Counted from the stretch's first letter, positions 40,122-51,436 are shown. The stretch is 64,000 nucleotides of DNA from Channallabes apus (GCA_030522415.1 CM060107.1:6450847-6514846); one strand, 5' to 3'. The notes: generated from the letters alone by a model not told the origin. Numbers and translations: made by a program.

Positions 40122-40713
40122 GTGGACTGAGTAAGATTGAGTGTGAGCTGATGTCTCATGAGTTATTGTCCATCAAGTCTGGCCTACAGGAAGACACTAA
40201 CGTCCAGGGTAACTCCCATTAATTGTGACTTTAGCTTTATTTTCTTGAAAGATTATTACTCATCACATTGTGTAGAATATAAATGATTGTCCAAACCCTA
40301 CAGCAGACTCTACAATATTTTAATCACTAAGTCATATTCTGTCAATCTGACAATGTCAGAGGAAATGAAAACTATGATTATGTTGTGTGTACATATTGTG
40401 ACTAATTATAGGAAAAAGAAAGTGAGCTTCAGAAGAAAAAAAAAGTATGTGTGGCGAAGATACTGTATGTACATCACCATTCTCTCAAATCCTAAAAGAA
40501 ATATAATTTTATTATTAAAATAGAGAGTTTGAGCCTGCACGTTTGTAATATTAACATTAAGAGAATGTTTAACTACAGTATCTGATGCTGGGAATTAAGA
40601 TCAACCAGCATGTGAGAGGGAATGAAAAAGTGAGAAAGTTTCTCACAGCAGTTTTTTCTTTGTGTGTCTCTCTAGAGGCACAAACCATTACTACAGAGAT
40701 CACTGATCAATAA
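40122..40713 (+). CDS. Two predicted orphan exons (gene 3' end)
   Basis: The first exon, 40122-40208 (87 nt), lies between a ctctctctag acceptor and a GGGTAACT donor; only one frame is open (GLSKIECELMSHELL..., ends in phase 1). The second begins at 40676 after tgtgtctctctag, is entered in phase 1 and reaches TAA at 40711-40713 (EAQTITTEITDQ). The phases match across the intron. I do not recognise the family and see no upstream exon, since mobile DNA precedes it. Support is splice sites and phase only. Confidence 0.3.
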
Positions 40714-40736
40714 TACTTATAATTGGAAGGGAATTG

Positions 40737-40915
40737 GAAGGCCTGGGATCAGTTCCCATCCAATTCCCAAACCCCAGCCACTAGGGGCAGTGCCGTTCCC
40801 AAACCGGGGTAAAAAGTGATGGTGGTATCAGGAAGGACATCCGGCATAAAACCTGAGCCGAAGTTGTGTGCAGACCGGATGTTCCACTGTGGTGGATGGA
40901 AGTAGCTGAAAAATA
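40737..40915 (+). repeat. tRNA-derived SINE (RTE-tail family), decayed
   Basis: It matches 25655-25896 in the blocks aaccccagccactaggggca and cggcataaaacctgagccg and a corrupted tail (ccactgtggtggatgg). Confidence 0.75.
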
Positions 40916-41780
40916 AACTTCTTAATATTAATAATATGCTAAATTACTATATGGAAATATTTCTTTTGGTGTTGTCAGGTTTGTTTGTCTTTTTAATAAT
41001 AATAATTAAGTTTATTTTAAAATAATAATAAATAACTATTTTTAATAAGTAAAATTCAATTAAATTTTATTGATAATGGTCATTGTCTCAAAGCAGCTTC
41101 ACAAAAATAAGTGTTTTAATTCATGCTAGTTTTACTGATCATTTTATTTTTGGAAGTGTATAAACAAAACTTTTAATAAAATACTTAATGCTTACAACAG
41201 CAAGTCTTGAAATGTTTGTTTCAAGATATTTCTTTCACTGTAAACTCTCTTTATTCTTTTATATGAAGCATCTTCCGTTCAAGTCCCATTTGACATTAGA
41301 ATAAGTATAAATTTGCGAACACAGAATTCAGCAGCGCTGCGGAATTAATACGATTGAAGCCACTGGATGAAAACGATGTTTATTCAGTGTGCAATCAAGC
41401 AGTCATGTGTGTACAGGCAAATTCGTTATGCTTAATAACAGATGATTAATAAATAACGTCCTTTGTCTTGGGTTCCTCCTGTCCTCGGTGCGCGAGAATC
41501 GAAAATGGTGATTACGTCTAACATGTGAAGAACAACTCCAGAAATATATCTGGAATGAGACAGAATGGAAAAAAAAACAAAACTATTGACCTGCCCTGTG
41601 GTGGCTCTGGTGTCAGTCTTTATTTACACGTGGTATCGTACAGACGCTGGACGTCCAGGATGAGAGCTGAGTGGGAGTCCATGTGCTGAGGTTCAGAGAG
41701 ACGTCTTTAGATCAAATATACACACAAAATGAAGCACACAGATGGAGCCATGAACCTCACGTGACCATGTTAAAAGAAGT
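40916..41780. other. AT-rich spacer
   Basis: No gene recognised. A reversed (ATTGA)n-tailed repeat lies at 41063-41112. A minus-strand AATAAA at 41634-41629 could end a long 3' UTR of the BTB/zinc-finger gene. Confidence 0.4.
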
Positions 41781-41782
41781 CT

Positions 41783-41965
41783 GTAAGGGCAGAGGGTGAA
41801 GGTGTTGGACTACTGATCAGAAGGTTCCAGGTTCAAACACCAGCACCACCAAGTTGCCATAGGTTGGGCTTCAAGGCGCTTTAACTCTCGACTGCTCAGA
41901 TGTATAATCAGATAAAATGTAAGTCGTCCTGGCTCAGGGAGTCTGACAAACGACTGGAATGTAAT
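41783..41965 (+). repeat. tRNA-derived SINE, second family
   Basis: The B-box-like ccaggttcaaacacc, the cctgaac-free body ctgctcagatgtataat and the end taagtcgtcctggctcaggg match the family best seen in reverse at 53690-53868. Confidence 0.8.
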
Positions 41966-43101
41966 GATGCACAGGCTCGGTGGCCTTCACAGTGTGCATC
42001 TTGATGAATAAAAACATGATATAAAATGCAAAAGGTTAAAAAATAAGGTAAAAACAATTTGCTCAAAGTTGCATTATGGGTTACACAGTTATATAATAAC
42101 GACACGCAAAACGTCGTTCCTCATCCGAGTCGCATCCCAACACGGCCATCTTTTGCTCAAGAAGCCGTCTTGAGCCATTTTTAAGCTGTATAATCCATAT
42201 GCGGCATTTATCAATTGACTGTATTAAAACTCAACCCTTTTAACAAGCGAAGCAAAACATAAGCAAACCTACATGTTCTTACCAGTCATGTGTTATATCT
42301 AACTGTTTTTTTAAGCTACTGAAATCACTGACGTCCAATAAGCTAAGAATGACGCAGGCTCTGGAAGATGTCTCGAGTTGGGTGGGATCATGACTCCTGG
42401 GTTGTGAGGTCTAGGCTCATCAGTTTTTATTATTCTTTTTTTTTTAAAGGTTATAATGTAAGTGTTAGGTTTGACACGTCATTGAATTCCTAATTCATTT
42501 AAAAAGTTAAAACTGCAGCAAATCAGGAAACATCGAAATACGTTGGACATTTTTTTTTTTCATTAACATCGTTTCCATGTTTGGCAATAATTCCATCAAA
42601 ATTATACAGATTATATAAAATATTTTTTGCATTATATTTCATTTTTTCAAACTGGCTCAAGAACCCTGTAATGCATGTCGGACTCGGCGTGAACTGAAAA
42701 GCCTAGAGTGCACAAAAAAATTCTCTATTTATAAAAGCAAAACTAATTATCTAGTACCAAACCTTAATGCACAGATTGATAAAGGAAACATTTATATTTA
42801 TATAATTCCAGATTGTGAAACCGAAGCCCACAGTCTAGTTCCCCCCCCCCCCCACGCTAAGTGCTGTGAGCTACATGGCTGAACCAGCATTAAATCCTAA
42901 CACTGATACAGTATCATGTGTGAGGAATCGCCATGCAGTACCAATGAATCTACTCCATCATGTGCTCCTTAAGGAACTCCATCCTCTCCAGGCCAGTCAG
43001 GACAATCAACTAATCAATCAATCAAGCAATGATGGAGGTTCTGAAGAAGAGCAGCCGAAGTTGTCTTGCCGCGGTGGATCGGGTCATGAAAGATGAAACA
43101 C
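41966..43101 (-). other. Spacer or 3' UTR of the BTB/zinc-finger gene
   Basis: No coding sequence. A run of 14 or more C lies at 42841-42854. Whether the transcript ends at the near signal (43107-43102) or the far one (41634-41629) cannot be told. Confidence 0.4.
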
Positions 43102-43107
43102 TTTATT
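43102..43107 (-). terminator. Poly(A) signal close to the zbtb22 stop
   Basis: Minus-strand AATAAA about 20 nt after the stop codon. Confidence 0.5.
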
Positions 43108-43127
43108 GAGATGATCTGCTTGTGCGA

Positions 43128-46100
43128 TCAAGTGAAGCTCCCTCCGTCTTCCTTCTTCAGGACGTGCCCCAGTGGAACGCCTTCGTGCTCCCCCTGCTCC
43201 ATTTTTACAAGTCCCTCTCCCGGGTAACCCTCATACTCCATGTCCGCCTCGTCCTGCCCCGACTCTGCCTCGTTGGTGTTGATGCAGCCCGATCTGTTAG
43301 CGAGGTGCTGGCAGCGCACCTGGTGTTTGAGGAAACTGTCCCTCCAGATGATCTTCTTGCCACAGACGGTGCACTCGTACGGCCGCAGTGCGCCATGCGT
43401 CTTGACGTGCTTGGTCAGGTGGTGCTTCATCTTGAAGCTCTTGGCGCAGACGGGGCAGGCGAAGGGACGCAGGTTCAGGTGCTGCATCTTGACGTGGCGG
43501 TCTCGCATGCTCTTCAGAGTGAAGGCTTTACCGCAGTGGCAGAAGTGTACTTTGCCTCCGTAGGGAGCTAGGGAGGGCGGAGACGAGGAGGAGGGCACGG
43601 GAGAGGAGGAAGGAGGGACGGACGGGGAAGAGAGCGCTCCTTGCGCCCACGAAAGTTCTGAAGGTCCTAGCACAAAGTCCACTCCACCTGCAGCGCTGCC
43701 AGGCGACACAGGAAGCAAAGGCCTCTGGGAAACCTGTCCTGTGCCATCCTCGATCTCGTCGTACGTCTCTCCCTCGAACCCTCCCTCTGCGAAACGTCCA
43801 AAGTCCACTTCAACGTCCTTCTCGGCATCCTCGATTAACTTCCCACCTGGCTGAGAGCACGAACCCGCCGACCAGTCAGCAGCCGGCTGCCAGTGAGCGC
43901 GTGCAGAAAGAGGACCATGAGCAGCAACGAGCACGTCCTGTGCGTCCTGAGTTGCGGGCAGAAACCCTTCCACCTGATCTTTGCCCCTCTCTGTACCCTC
44001 TCCCTCTCCCCCTCTCTCTCCCTCCTTTTTAAGAGTTGCCCCTGAGCCACAGCCTCCTGAGAGAGAAGAGCAGAAGAGACGGTAAAAACACACACAACAA
44101 CGAACACACACACTCTCACGGTGCAGAAAATGTCTGATCCATGTTGAGGGGAAACACAAAGCACACAGATAGAGAGAGCGAGAGCTCCCCCTGGTGGACA
44201 GGTGTTAAAGTTAAACAGCAGTGATGCAGATGCTCCACTCACCGGCCCGTCGCTCCTCCTCCTCCAACTCCGATTCTTCCCCTACACCTTCATCCGCCTC
44301 CATCCACCTCTCCCCTCGCCTCCTGTCCTCCTCGTCTGTCTCCCTGCTCTCCCTGAGACGAGAACGCATCCAGTTGCGTCTCTCATTCGCAGCCTCTGGG
44401 CTACATGCCCGCTCTACTACCCCAGTAGGGGGAGAATCGCCTCTGTGCTGAGGTGGCTGAAACAGCCTGGATTTGCCCCATTTGCCCTGCTGGGGCACCT
44501 GCTGCGGCCTCCTCCAGGTGGCCAGAGGAGGAAGAGCGGCGCATTCGCCTCCGAGCGGCTTCTTCTGCTCCTCGGATTCAGTCAGGCAGCAGTCCGAGCT
44601 ACTTGGACTTTGGTGCCTGGAGTTGCCAGACTCTACGCCTGGGCTGGCCTGGGTCAAAGGTCGCGACCTTTTCAGGATGTCCGTGCACTTGTCCACGATG
44701 TGCCACATCTGCAGAAAGCTGGCCACTGTGACGTAGTTGACAATGTCGTCACGTACAATGCTCAGCTGCCCTGTGTAGGCCGAGTTGAGGACGCTCTCGA
44801 AGGCTAGAGGGTCCATGACGGACGGCAGAGACACCGTACTCACGTTCTTCAGAAGCACCTGAGGGAACAGGCAGAGAACGTTCAGGATTTATATACTCTT
44901 CAAAAACAAATATAATTGAACAATGTCTGGCTTTAAGTATTCACCCCTTGGGTACATGGTGAGGACATGCCTAACCCTCAACAGACATGGCTGAAAAAAA
45001 ACAACTAAAGGCACTTTATATAAACGGGTTTCTTTGCAAAGTGAGTTAAAAGCCATTTCTGGCTACTTTCACTTATTCTGGAAAATTGGCACATTGTCTA
45101 TACCAAAACTTTTCATTTGCAAATCGACACATTTTGCTTAAAGGAGATTTGATCCTTCTGGCCGCATGTGATGGACAAAGGTGTATTGTGTTTCATAAAC
45201 AAATCATAATATAATCATAAACAGCCAATCAGATCGCTTCTTTCAGTCAGATGATCAGAAAAGCAAAATGACCACAGCTGGACAAAGTTCTACTTTTGGT
45301 TAAAGCCAAAAAAAAACAAGTTTGTTTTTGCAGTTTGTTTGCTTGCAGTTTCCCCATCACTCATGGACTTCTTTTATGAGTAAGTGTGGCCAAAGTATAC
45401 AATCATGTACTTGAGGAAAAGACATGACATATGTTGTTACGTACAAAGCCCATGGGAAAGATTCCCTTAGGCAAATTTTACTCAAGTGAAAGTAGAAGTC
45501 TCCCATTGATTTGTGCAAAATCTTCCCTCTCTAACACCTTATATCGAAGGAAGGGGAGCACATGCAATTACTCATAATAGTCAGCAGGTGGCAAAATTCC
45601 CACTTCTACTTCAAGTAGAAGTATTTTAATACAAATTTAATTTGTATCAATTACACAGACAGTACTGTGCAAAAGTCTTAGACACTGTATATATATATAT
45701 ATATAATATATGATCATCATGTCTGCATTATGTACAAAATCATTCACTATTTCCAAACATAACTTAAAAACAAATAAATAAATAAATTTAACAATGTTAC
45801 AGAAGAATATTTGCATGCCTGTAATGAAAGCAATACATCACCTGAAGAACTGTGGCATATTCTCCAGCATGCTCAGTAAAACAAACTAAAACATCTGCTT
45901 TAGTTACAGTATTGTACCAACGACAAAAAAATGCCATAACCAAACATGGCTTTAAAAACAAACATTTCTGCATAAAAGAAGCTTCAATAAAGAGCGCTAA
46001 AAAGTAATAAAAGATTTAAAGTTGAGGCTTTAGAGCTTACATTTCAAATTCTATTTTGTCTACCCTGACAAAATCAAAACACACTGATCAGTAGAGACGG

Positions 46101-47722
46101 AATATAATAGAGATGAAACAGTCGATCAGAATTGTCTCAAACCCACTCATTACACACATTTACACCATTACACAGTTTCAAAACAACCTCGAGCTCAAAT
46201 TAGTCGCAAACTCACAGACCATGTACTTAACCCATGTGAAGTTGAGTTGAAGTGGTGGAGGTGGTGATATCTTTGAGGTGATAAAACTTCGCTTCTTTAT
46301 AATCCTACAGTTGGCGCAGTCTGTACTATTTACACATTTCCACCCGGTGTGGTTGGAGTGAATTATTCGCCAAGTTCTGTTACAGCTAGGGTTGTTCCGA
46401 TTCCGATACTAAAAAATCTGCCACAAAAAAATCTGGCATCGGTATCGGCAAGTATTTGAGTCCACGTACCGATCCGATACCATTTTCCTAAACGTAACCT
46501 AATTATGCCCGCTAGCTTTGCTTACTGTACTTACAGTGTCACGGCATGCGCCCAAATTGATATCGCTCCTCGTTCACTAGTTAGGCGGCCTCCCCTCCTT
46601 TAGGTATGTGAAGGGTCAGGGCTGCGGAATCAGGCACAGCTGGTGAGCTATCGTCGCTAATGATCCCGGGCTTCTCCCAGCGCTATAAAACACAGCGGGG
46701 AGTGTAGCTCGGAGTCTGACTGTTGGGAAGCTGGACTTTGCGATGCGGTGGATTTTATGAGAGACAGTGGCACGCGAGCGGGCAATGTGATGCGCCCCAG
46801 AGACTTTAAAAAAGGGGAATGCCGCCCCTTTGATCTCCGCGAGAGGACAGCGCGTGACGCTGTCACTTCCGCGTAGAGCCCGCCTTCGCATCCCTGCCGC
46901 CGAAGTGGAAAAGGCCGCAGAGAGCCTTTAACCCTTTCCTTCCTCATTTTTCTAAATAAATTACTCTTTTTCCTGTAAGACCTCGCCTCGTGTCCGTGTT
47001 TCATGGTGTCGCCCGTGCACTTAGGGTCAAACCCGTTACACAGGGCTAGTAGCATCTACAACTGTATGTACAGATACACACCGAGGTATCGGATCAGTAC
47101 TCGGTATCGGCCGATACCCTAAGCCCAAGTATCAGAATCGGTATCGGGAGGGAAAAAATGGTATCGTTACATCTCTAGTTACAGCGCTCTGTAACAATGT
47201 AACTTCGTAACTTAATTTTAAGTTAAATGTTAAACTCTTGTATGTGAAGTTAGTTTGTATTATTGAAATGCTGCGTTTGGTGATTTAAGTGGAAAAAAAA
47301 AACAAATGTTGGAACAGGCTACATTTAATTACTCACTAAACTTTTTCAAAAGGTTCAAAATTGTAACTAAATTGGTGGGGGGGGGGGTGATATCTAATTG
47401 GGATATTTATAATATCATAACGGTGAATTGACACCGAGTTATTGTGATAATATCGTATTGTGAGATGACTTGTGGTTCACATCCCTAATGCTCAGCCCAG
47501 TGGTTTTATTATTTTTTATACATGTACCTGGTCGTGAAAGTAAGGCGAGGACGCGGCCAGGACGCAGCGGTGTGCCCTGAACACTTGCCCCTGCACCTGG
47601 ATGGACAGGTCACACAGCCGGCCCTCCTCTCGCTGGCGGTTCAGGTTGTCCAGCACCTGCGCGCGCACGTTGGGGAAACACACCTGGACCACCTGCGTGC
47701 TGCTGCTCAGCGTCTTATCCAT
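43128..47722 (-). CDS. zbtb22: BTB/zinc-finger transcription factor (zbtb22-type), 3 coding exons
   Basis: The coding exons are 47722-47528 (195 nt), 44858-44243 (616 nt) and 44056-43128 (929 nt). They sum to 1740 nt, giving 579 residues and a stop; all splice sites are GT-AG and phases agree. Residues about 10-125 form the BTB/POZ domain (VQVCFPNVRAQVLDNLN, CDLSIQVQGQVFRAHRCVLA, SYFHDQ-type end of exon 1, then VSLPSVMDPLAFESVLNSAY and LQMWHIVDKCTDILK), split by intron 1. A long acidic, Ser/Pro-rich linker follows. Three zinc fingers lie at about 443-463 (C-x-C type, FCHCGKAF), 471-491 (ACPVCAKSFKMKHH) and 499-519 (C2HC type, WRDSFLKHQVRC). Such proteins are nuclear DNA-binding regulators that dimerise by BTB. 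The BTB sequence fits ZBTB22 better than ZBTB43 or ZBTB34; that assignment is from memory of the families. Confidence 0.85.
44859..46378 (-). other. Intron 1 of zbtb22, left part
   Basis: AT-rich intron. A short Tc1-like/MITE fragment starts near 45658 (agtactgtgcaaaagtctta). A (TA)n run follows. Confidence 0.6.
46387..47177. mobile_element. hAT-type composite element with embedded LTR, copy 3
   Basis: Exact 8-bp duplication gttacagc (46379-46386 and 47178-47185). The LTR-like block spans 46537-47040. Unlike copies 1 and 2 it lacks the (TA)n/(CA)n expansion, and it has a TACTGTA insertion at 46523-46529. It lies in intron 1 of zbtb22. Confidence 0.9.
46537..47040 (+). repeat. Solo-LTR-like block inside the hAT composite, copy 3
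   Basis: TGTCACGG...CCGTTACA with gctataaaac near 46681 and ctaaataaatt near 46955. Confidence 0.65.
47186..47520 (-). other. Intron 1 of zbtb22, right part
   Basis: It contains a G homopolymer near 47378-47388, followed by a fragment rich in atatcgtattgtgag that resembles a dispersed element end; the family was not identified. Confidence 0.45.
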
Positions 47723-47739
47723 CGCTCCTGCAGGAGGAA

Positions 47740-47874
47740 ACACACACACACACACTCAAGATTTACACCTTTAACCTTCTGTCTCGGTCCAGATGTGCAC
47801 ATTTTAACATCTGTCCATTCCAACCATATACTCAGCTGTGCGTGTGTGTATATGCTGTGTGTGTGTGTATATGC

Positions 47875-47939
<65 letters not shown>

Positions 47940-48187
47940 AACCTTTAACACATATTTACTGTACAGTATAATAAACCCTGCAGTCTCTAATCTACTGTAC
48001 CTGCATTACCCAGCTATCGCGCACTAAACCTGGGCTTCATACTAATTCGCTCCTGCTTCTATATATAGTGCACTAGTCTGAGTGCAGTAACCGTTATGTC
48101 GTTCCCTCTGTAGTGCGCGTGTGTAGGGAGCTACAGGATATTTAACATTCAGCTTACTGAAATGAGGAAGAAAAACACCAACTCACC
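47740..48187 (-). other. Probable 5' UTR intron of zbtb22
   Basis: The start-codon exon begins at 47727 after a ctgcag acceptor, so an upstream non-coding exon must exist. A minus-strand donor GGGTGAGT is at 48188-48181. (CA)n and (TA)n microsatellites lie at 47739-47755, 47875-47901 and 47925-47940. Confidence 0.45.
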
Positions 48188-48430
48188 CACACAGTGTTAA
48201 AACAGGGGCGCGCGTGGTGTGTAGGAATAAAACCTTAACTAACTAATGTTTAAAAGTACTAATATATTAGACAGATTAGCAGATTAGCTCGCTGACTTTC
48301 ACCCGGTTGTTAGTATAACAGCTTCAGGCCACGGCTAGCGTCTCCATCTTTAACATTCTCTCGAGTCTTCCTCGTCTTCTTCGGCGTGTTGTTAGGCGCT
48401 GCGGTTCAGCTTAACGTGCGACATCGCCAC
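48188..48430 (-). promoter_or_regulatory. Probable zbtb22 first exon and promoter region
   Basis: The stretch upstream of the donor is GC- and CpG-richer than its surroundings (gcgtgttgttaggcgctgcg and ccacctgccggcccgg at 48427-48442) and is the natural place for the transcription start. No TATA box was identified. This is inferred from the gene model, not from a start-site motif. Confidence 0.35.
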
Positions 48431-48489
48431 CTGCCGGCCCGGAGGCTTGTGTTTTTCTTTAGTATGACTATAAATTATTATAAGGCTCT

Positions 48490-48564
48490 TTGCAACAGTA
48501 CAGTATCCATTTCCCCTTAACTTTTCCACATTTTGTCATGTTACAACCACAAACGTAAATGTAT
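48490..48564. mobile_element. Tc1-like terminal remnant interrupted by the gypsy element
   Basis: cttttccacattttgtcatg and gttacaaccacaaacgtaaa match the reverse complement of 37680-37760. The match stops exactly where the LTR begins at 48565, so the gypsy copy lies in or next to this older element. Confidence 0.65.
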
Positions 48565-48803
48565 TGTAGCGTTTTTCAACGCTATCAGGGATCTTGGAGG
48601 ACGAGTGAGCTTGGTGGCTACCCAATGTAATGACTGGGAGTATTTTATTAACTCAGCACAAGCATAAACACACAGGTCAAACACACATACCACATGCTTA
48701 AACATGGCCGAAGCCGCTAACCTGAAACCAATATCCCACCCATGGTGAAAACAAACATAATGCTGGCCCAAAGCCGGCGGTCGCCAGCCCCGCCCACGCC
48801 ACA
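48565..48803 (-). repeat. 3' LTR of gypsy copy 2, upstream of zbtb22
   Basis: The coding strand reads TGTGGCG...CGCTACA, with GC box GGGCGGGGC and taataaaatac. It lies about 130-380 bp from the probable zbtb22 start, in the same orientation. Confidence 0.88.
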
Positions 48804-48848
48804 CTGCCCCCACCCGAGCTGTGACCGTCCCCGGTCACCCCTAATTCT

Positions 48849-50399
48849 TCAGTCTCTGAGACGTGCAGGCGGTCGGCGCTGGCGCTGTGAACGCCGGAGC
48901 CCTGCTGTAGACGAAACGTGAACATTAGCCTGAGGCGGTCGGGCCTCTGCAGCAGTCGCCGTCTCACCGGCATGCGGCTGGTAGGGAGCGAGACGGTCTC
49001 GGTGAAGCACAATCATCCGCGCTCGCCCCGCCAGCCGCACCTGGTAGACGACATCCGAAAGCCGAACGATCACCGTGCAGGGTCCCACCCAGTGGGACAT
49101 CAGTTTGGGTGATAGCCCTCTCTTCCTTCTCGGGGAATAAACCCATACCTGCTCTCCCGGCTCAAAGTCTCGCCCCCGGCTATGAGTGTCATAAACCCGG
49201 CGCTGCTTAACACCGGCGTCCGCCAAGTGTTTGCGCGCTAACTCGTGAACACGGAACAGTTTTTCTTTCAAAGAACAAAAATAATCCAACCCCGGTTCCG
49301 TGGGTAAGTCCGATTGTGGAGGTGGTCCAAAAACAAGGTCCACTGGAGTGCGCAGCTCGCGGCCAAACATGAGAACAGCTGGCGTTAGCTGCGATGACTC
49401 CTGTATTGCTGTGCGATATGCCCAAAGCACGAGAGGCAAATGTTCGTCCCAATCGCGTTGCCGATTGCTGGTAAGTAGGGCGAGTTGTGTGGTGAGCGTC
49501 CGATTGAAGCGCTCTAAGAGGCCGTCACTTTGTGGATGGAGTGGCGTGGTGCGGGTCTTTTTCACCCCGAGGCGTTCGCACACCGCCGCAAACACCTCCG
49601 CCTCGAAGTTGCACCCCTGATCGCTGTGTAACTGCTCTGGAACGCCAAACCGGCTGAACACCTCATCCACTAGCACTCGGGCCGTGGTGGAGGCGCTCTG
49701 ATCAGGCACAGCGAAAGCCTCCGGCCACTTTGTGAAGTAATCCACAACGACCAGCACATAACGGTTACCCCGATCGGAAACGGGGAACGGTCCAAGGATG
49801 TCCACGACCATACGCTCCATGGGTGCCCCCACCCGAAAGTCCTGCAGCGGTGCTCGCGAGCGTTGGGTAGGGCCCTTCTTTGCTGTGCACGAGTCGCATC
49901 TGTGGACAAAGAGTTCGCTATCAGTATGACAACCTGGCCAGTAGAAACGGGCGCGCAACCGCCGCAAAGTTTTTGTCACACTGAAGTGTCCCGAACCCAT
50001 ATGCCCGTGAACCAACCCCAACACGCACGCCCTCAAAGTCCTGGGTACCAGAAGCTGAAAACACTCGCCAGCGCCGCACGGCCGCTCCCAGCGGCGGTAG
50101 AGTAGACCTTCCCGCAACGCTAGGCGGGTAAACTGCGAGTGGAGAGCCTTTGCCTCTAGCCCCAGATGAGCGATCGCGGTATAATCCGGTCTCAGGCCCG
50201 CTTTAACCCAACCCAGTACTTGCTGCAGAACCGGATCACCCTCCTGCTCGGCTGCGAGCTGATCATTGTCCAGCTGTGGCACAGGTGAGATGACGGTGGG
50301 AGGTGCCCTAGGCGAGGCAGTGACTCGGCTGCATGCCAGAACGGTCGGCTGATCACCCCCGGGGGTTCCGGAGGATTGAACGGGAGGGATGTTGTGCAT
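48849..50399 (-). pseudogene. Integrase part of gypsy copy 2
   Basis: An open 516-codon frame from an internal Met covers the linker, the HHCC zinc region, the DD35E integrase core (MVVDILGPFP, LHSDQGCNF, SDGLLERFNRT) and the C-terminal tail, nearly identical to copy 1. The upstream RNase H and RT are in other frames or stopped, so this is the surviving 3' part of a broken pol. Confidence 0.9.
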
Positions 50400-50555
50400 C
50401 AGTGGTTCCGGGGGTTGGCCCGCGTCGCGACCGCGCTCCTCGACCCGCTCGCAGTACCGACAACGCGCTTCGCTGCTTGGCCGGCGAGATAACGCATCGG
50501 CATTAGCGTGTAGCTTCCCGGCTCGGTGTTCAATAGTGAAGCTATAGTCCTGTAA

Positions 50556-51436
50556 TCACTCCAGCCAACGCGCTAACTGCCCCTCGGGTTCTTTAAAACT
50601 GAGCAGCCACACTAGCGACGCGTGATCAGTCCGCAGCAGGAAGGTTTGCCCGTATAAGTACGGTCGGAAATGTTTGAAGGCCGCGACGACAGCTAACAGC
50701 TCGCGCCGCGTGACGCAATAATTCCGCTCGGGTCCAGACAACGCTCGGCTGAAATACGCGACAACCCGCTCTTGGCCACCGGAAACCTGAGAAAGTACGG
50801 CCCCCAGCCCTACAGCGCGCTGCATCCGGATAGCCGAGGACGGGACACGTGACCAAAGCTTCGCGCAACCGAGCGAACGCGCGCGCATGTACAGCCTCCC
50901 AGCGGAACGGCTGGTTCTTTTTAGTCAACCCATGCAACGGACTTGCGACGGTGGCGAAGTCTTTCACAAACCGGCGGTAGTACGAGGCTAACCCGAGGAA
51001 AGTGCGCAGCTGCGACACATTTACCGGTTCTGGCCAATTCTGTACTGCAGCGATTTTGTTTGGGTCGGTAGCAATCCCGTTCGCACTAATTATGTGGCCC
51101 AGAAATGCGGTCTCTCGACGCAACAGCTGGCACTTCCTAGGATTGAGCCGCAAGTTTGCCCGTCGGATAGCCAAAAATACCACCCGGAGATTAGCTAGCA
51201 CGACCTCAAACTCCTTGCCGTGCAACAGCAAATCATCCAGATAGACGACGCAACGGTTTTCTCCATCAACCGTTCAAACGTCGCCGGAGCGTTGCATAGG
51301 CCGAAAGGCATGCGCCGGAATTGCCACAGCCCGTGCCCGATCGAAAACGCGGTTTTAGGGCGGTCTTCCGGAGCGAGCTCTACTTGCCAATACCCGCTAC
51401 GCAGATCTAACGAACTAAACCAAGCCGAGCCTGCGA
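50556..51436 (-). pseudogene. RT-RNase H fragments of gypsy copy 2
   Basis: Three overlapping partial frames carry HVAGSAWFSSLDLRSGYW, then (after the 22-nt deletion) the thumb region FLGHIISANGIATDPNK, then (after the 29-nt deletion) RNase H from VGLGAVLSQVSGG onwards, closed by the premature TGA. The block with most of the RT active-site region is split by the first deletion. Confidence 0.88.

Larger units (their letters stand above)
48565..51436 (-). mobile_element. Ty3/gypsy retrotransposon copy 2, 5' truncated and broken
   Basis: Same family as 3975-7662. The 3' LTR is at 48565-48803. The copy stops at its 5' side inside the RT region (just before the HVAGSAWFSS segment). Relative to copy 1 it has a 22-nt deletion near 51256, a 29-nt deletion near 50815 that removes the first RNase H aspartates, and a CGA-to-TGA stop near 50556. 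It cannot be functional. Confidence 0.92.

Noticed and set aside
43122..43571. Plus-strand open frames across the zinc-finger exons
   Set aside because: They mirror the real minus-strand zbtb22 exon; no independent motif or splice structure.
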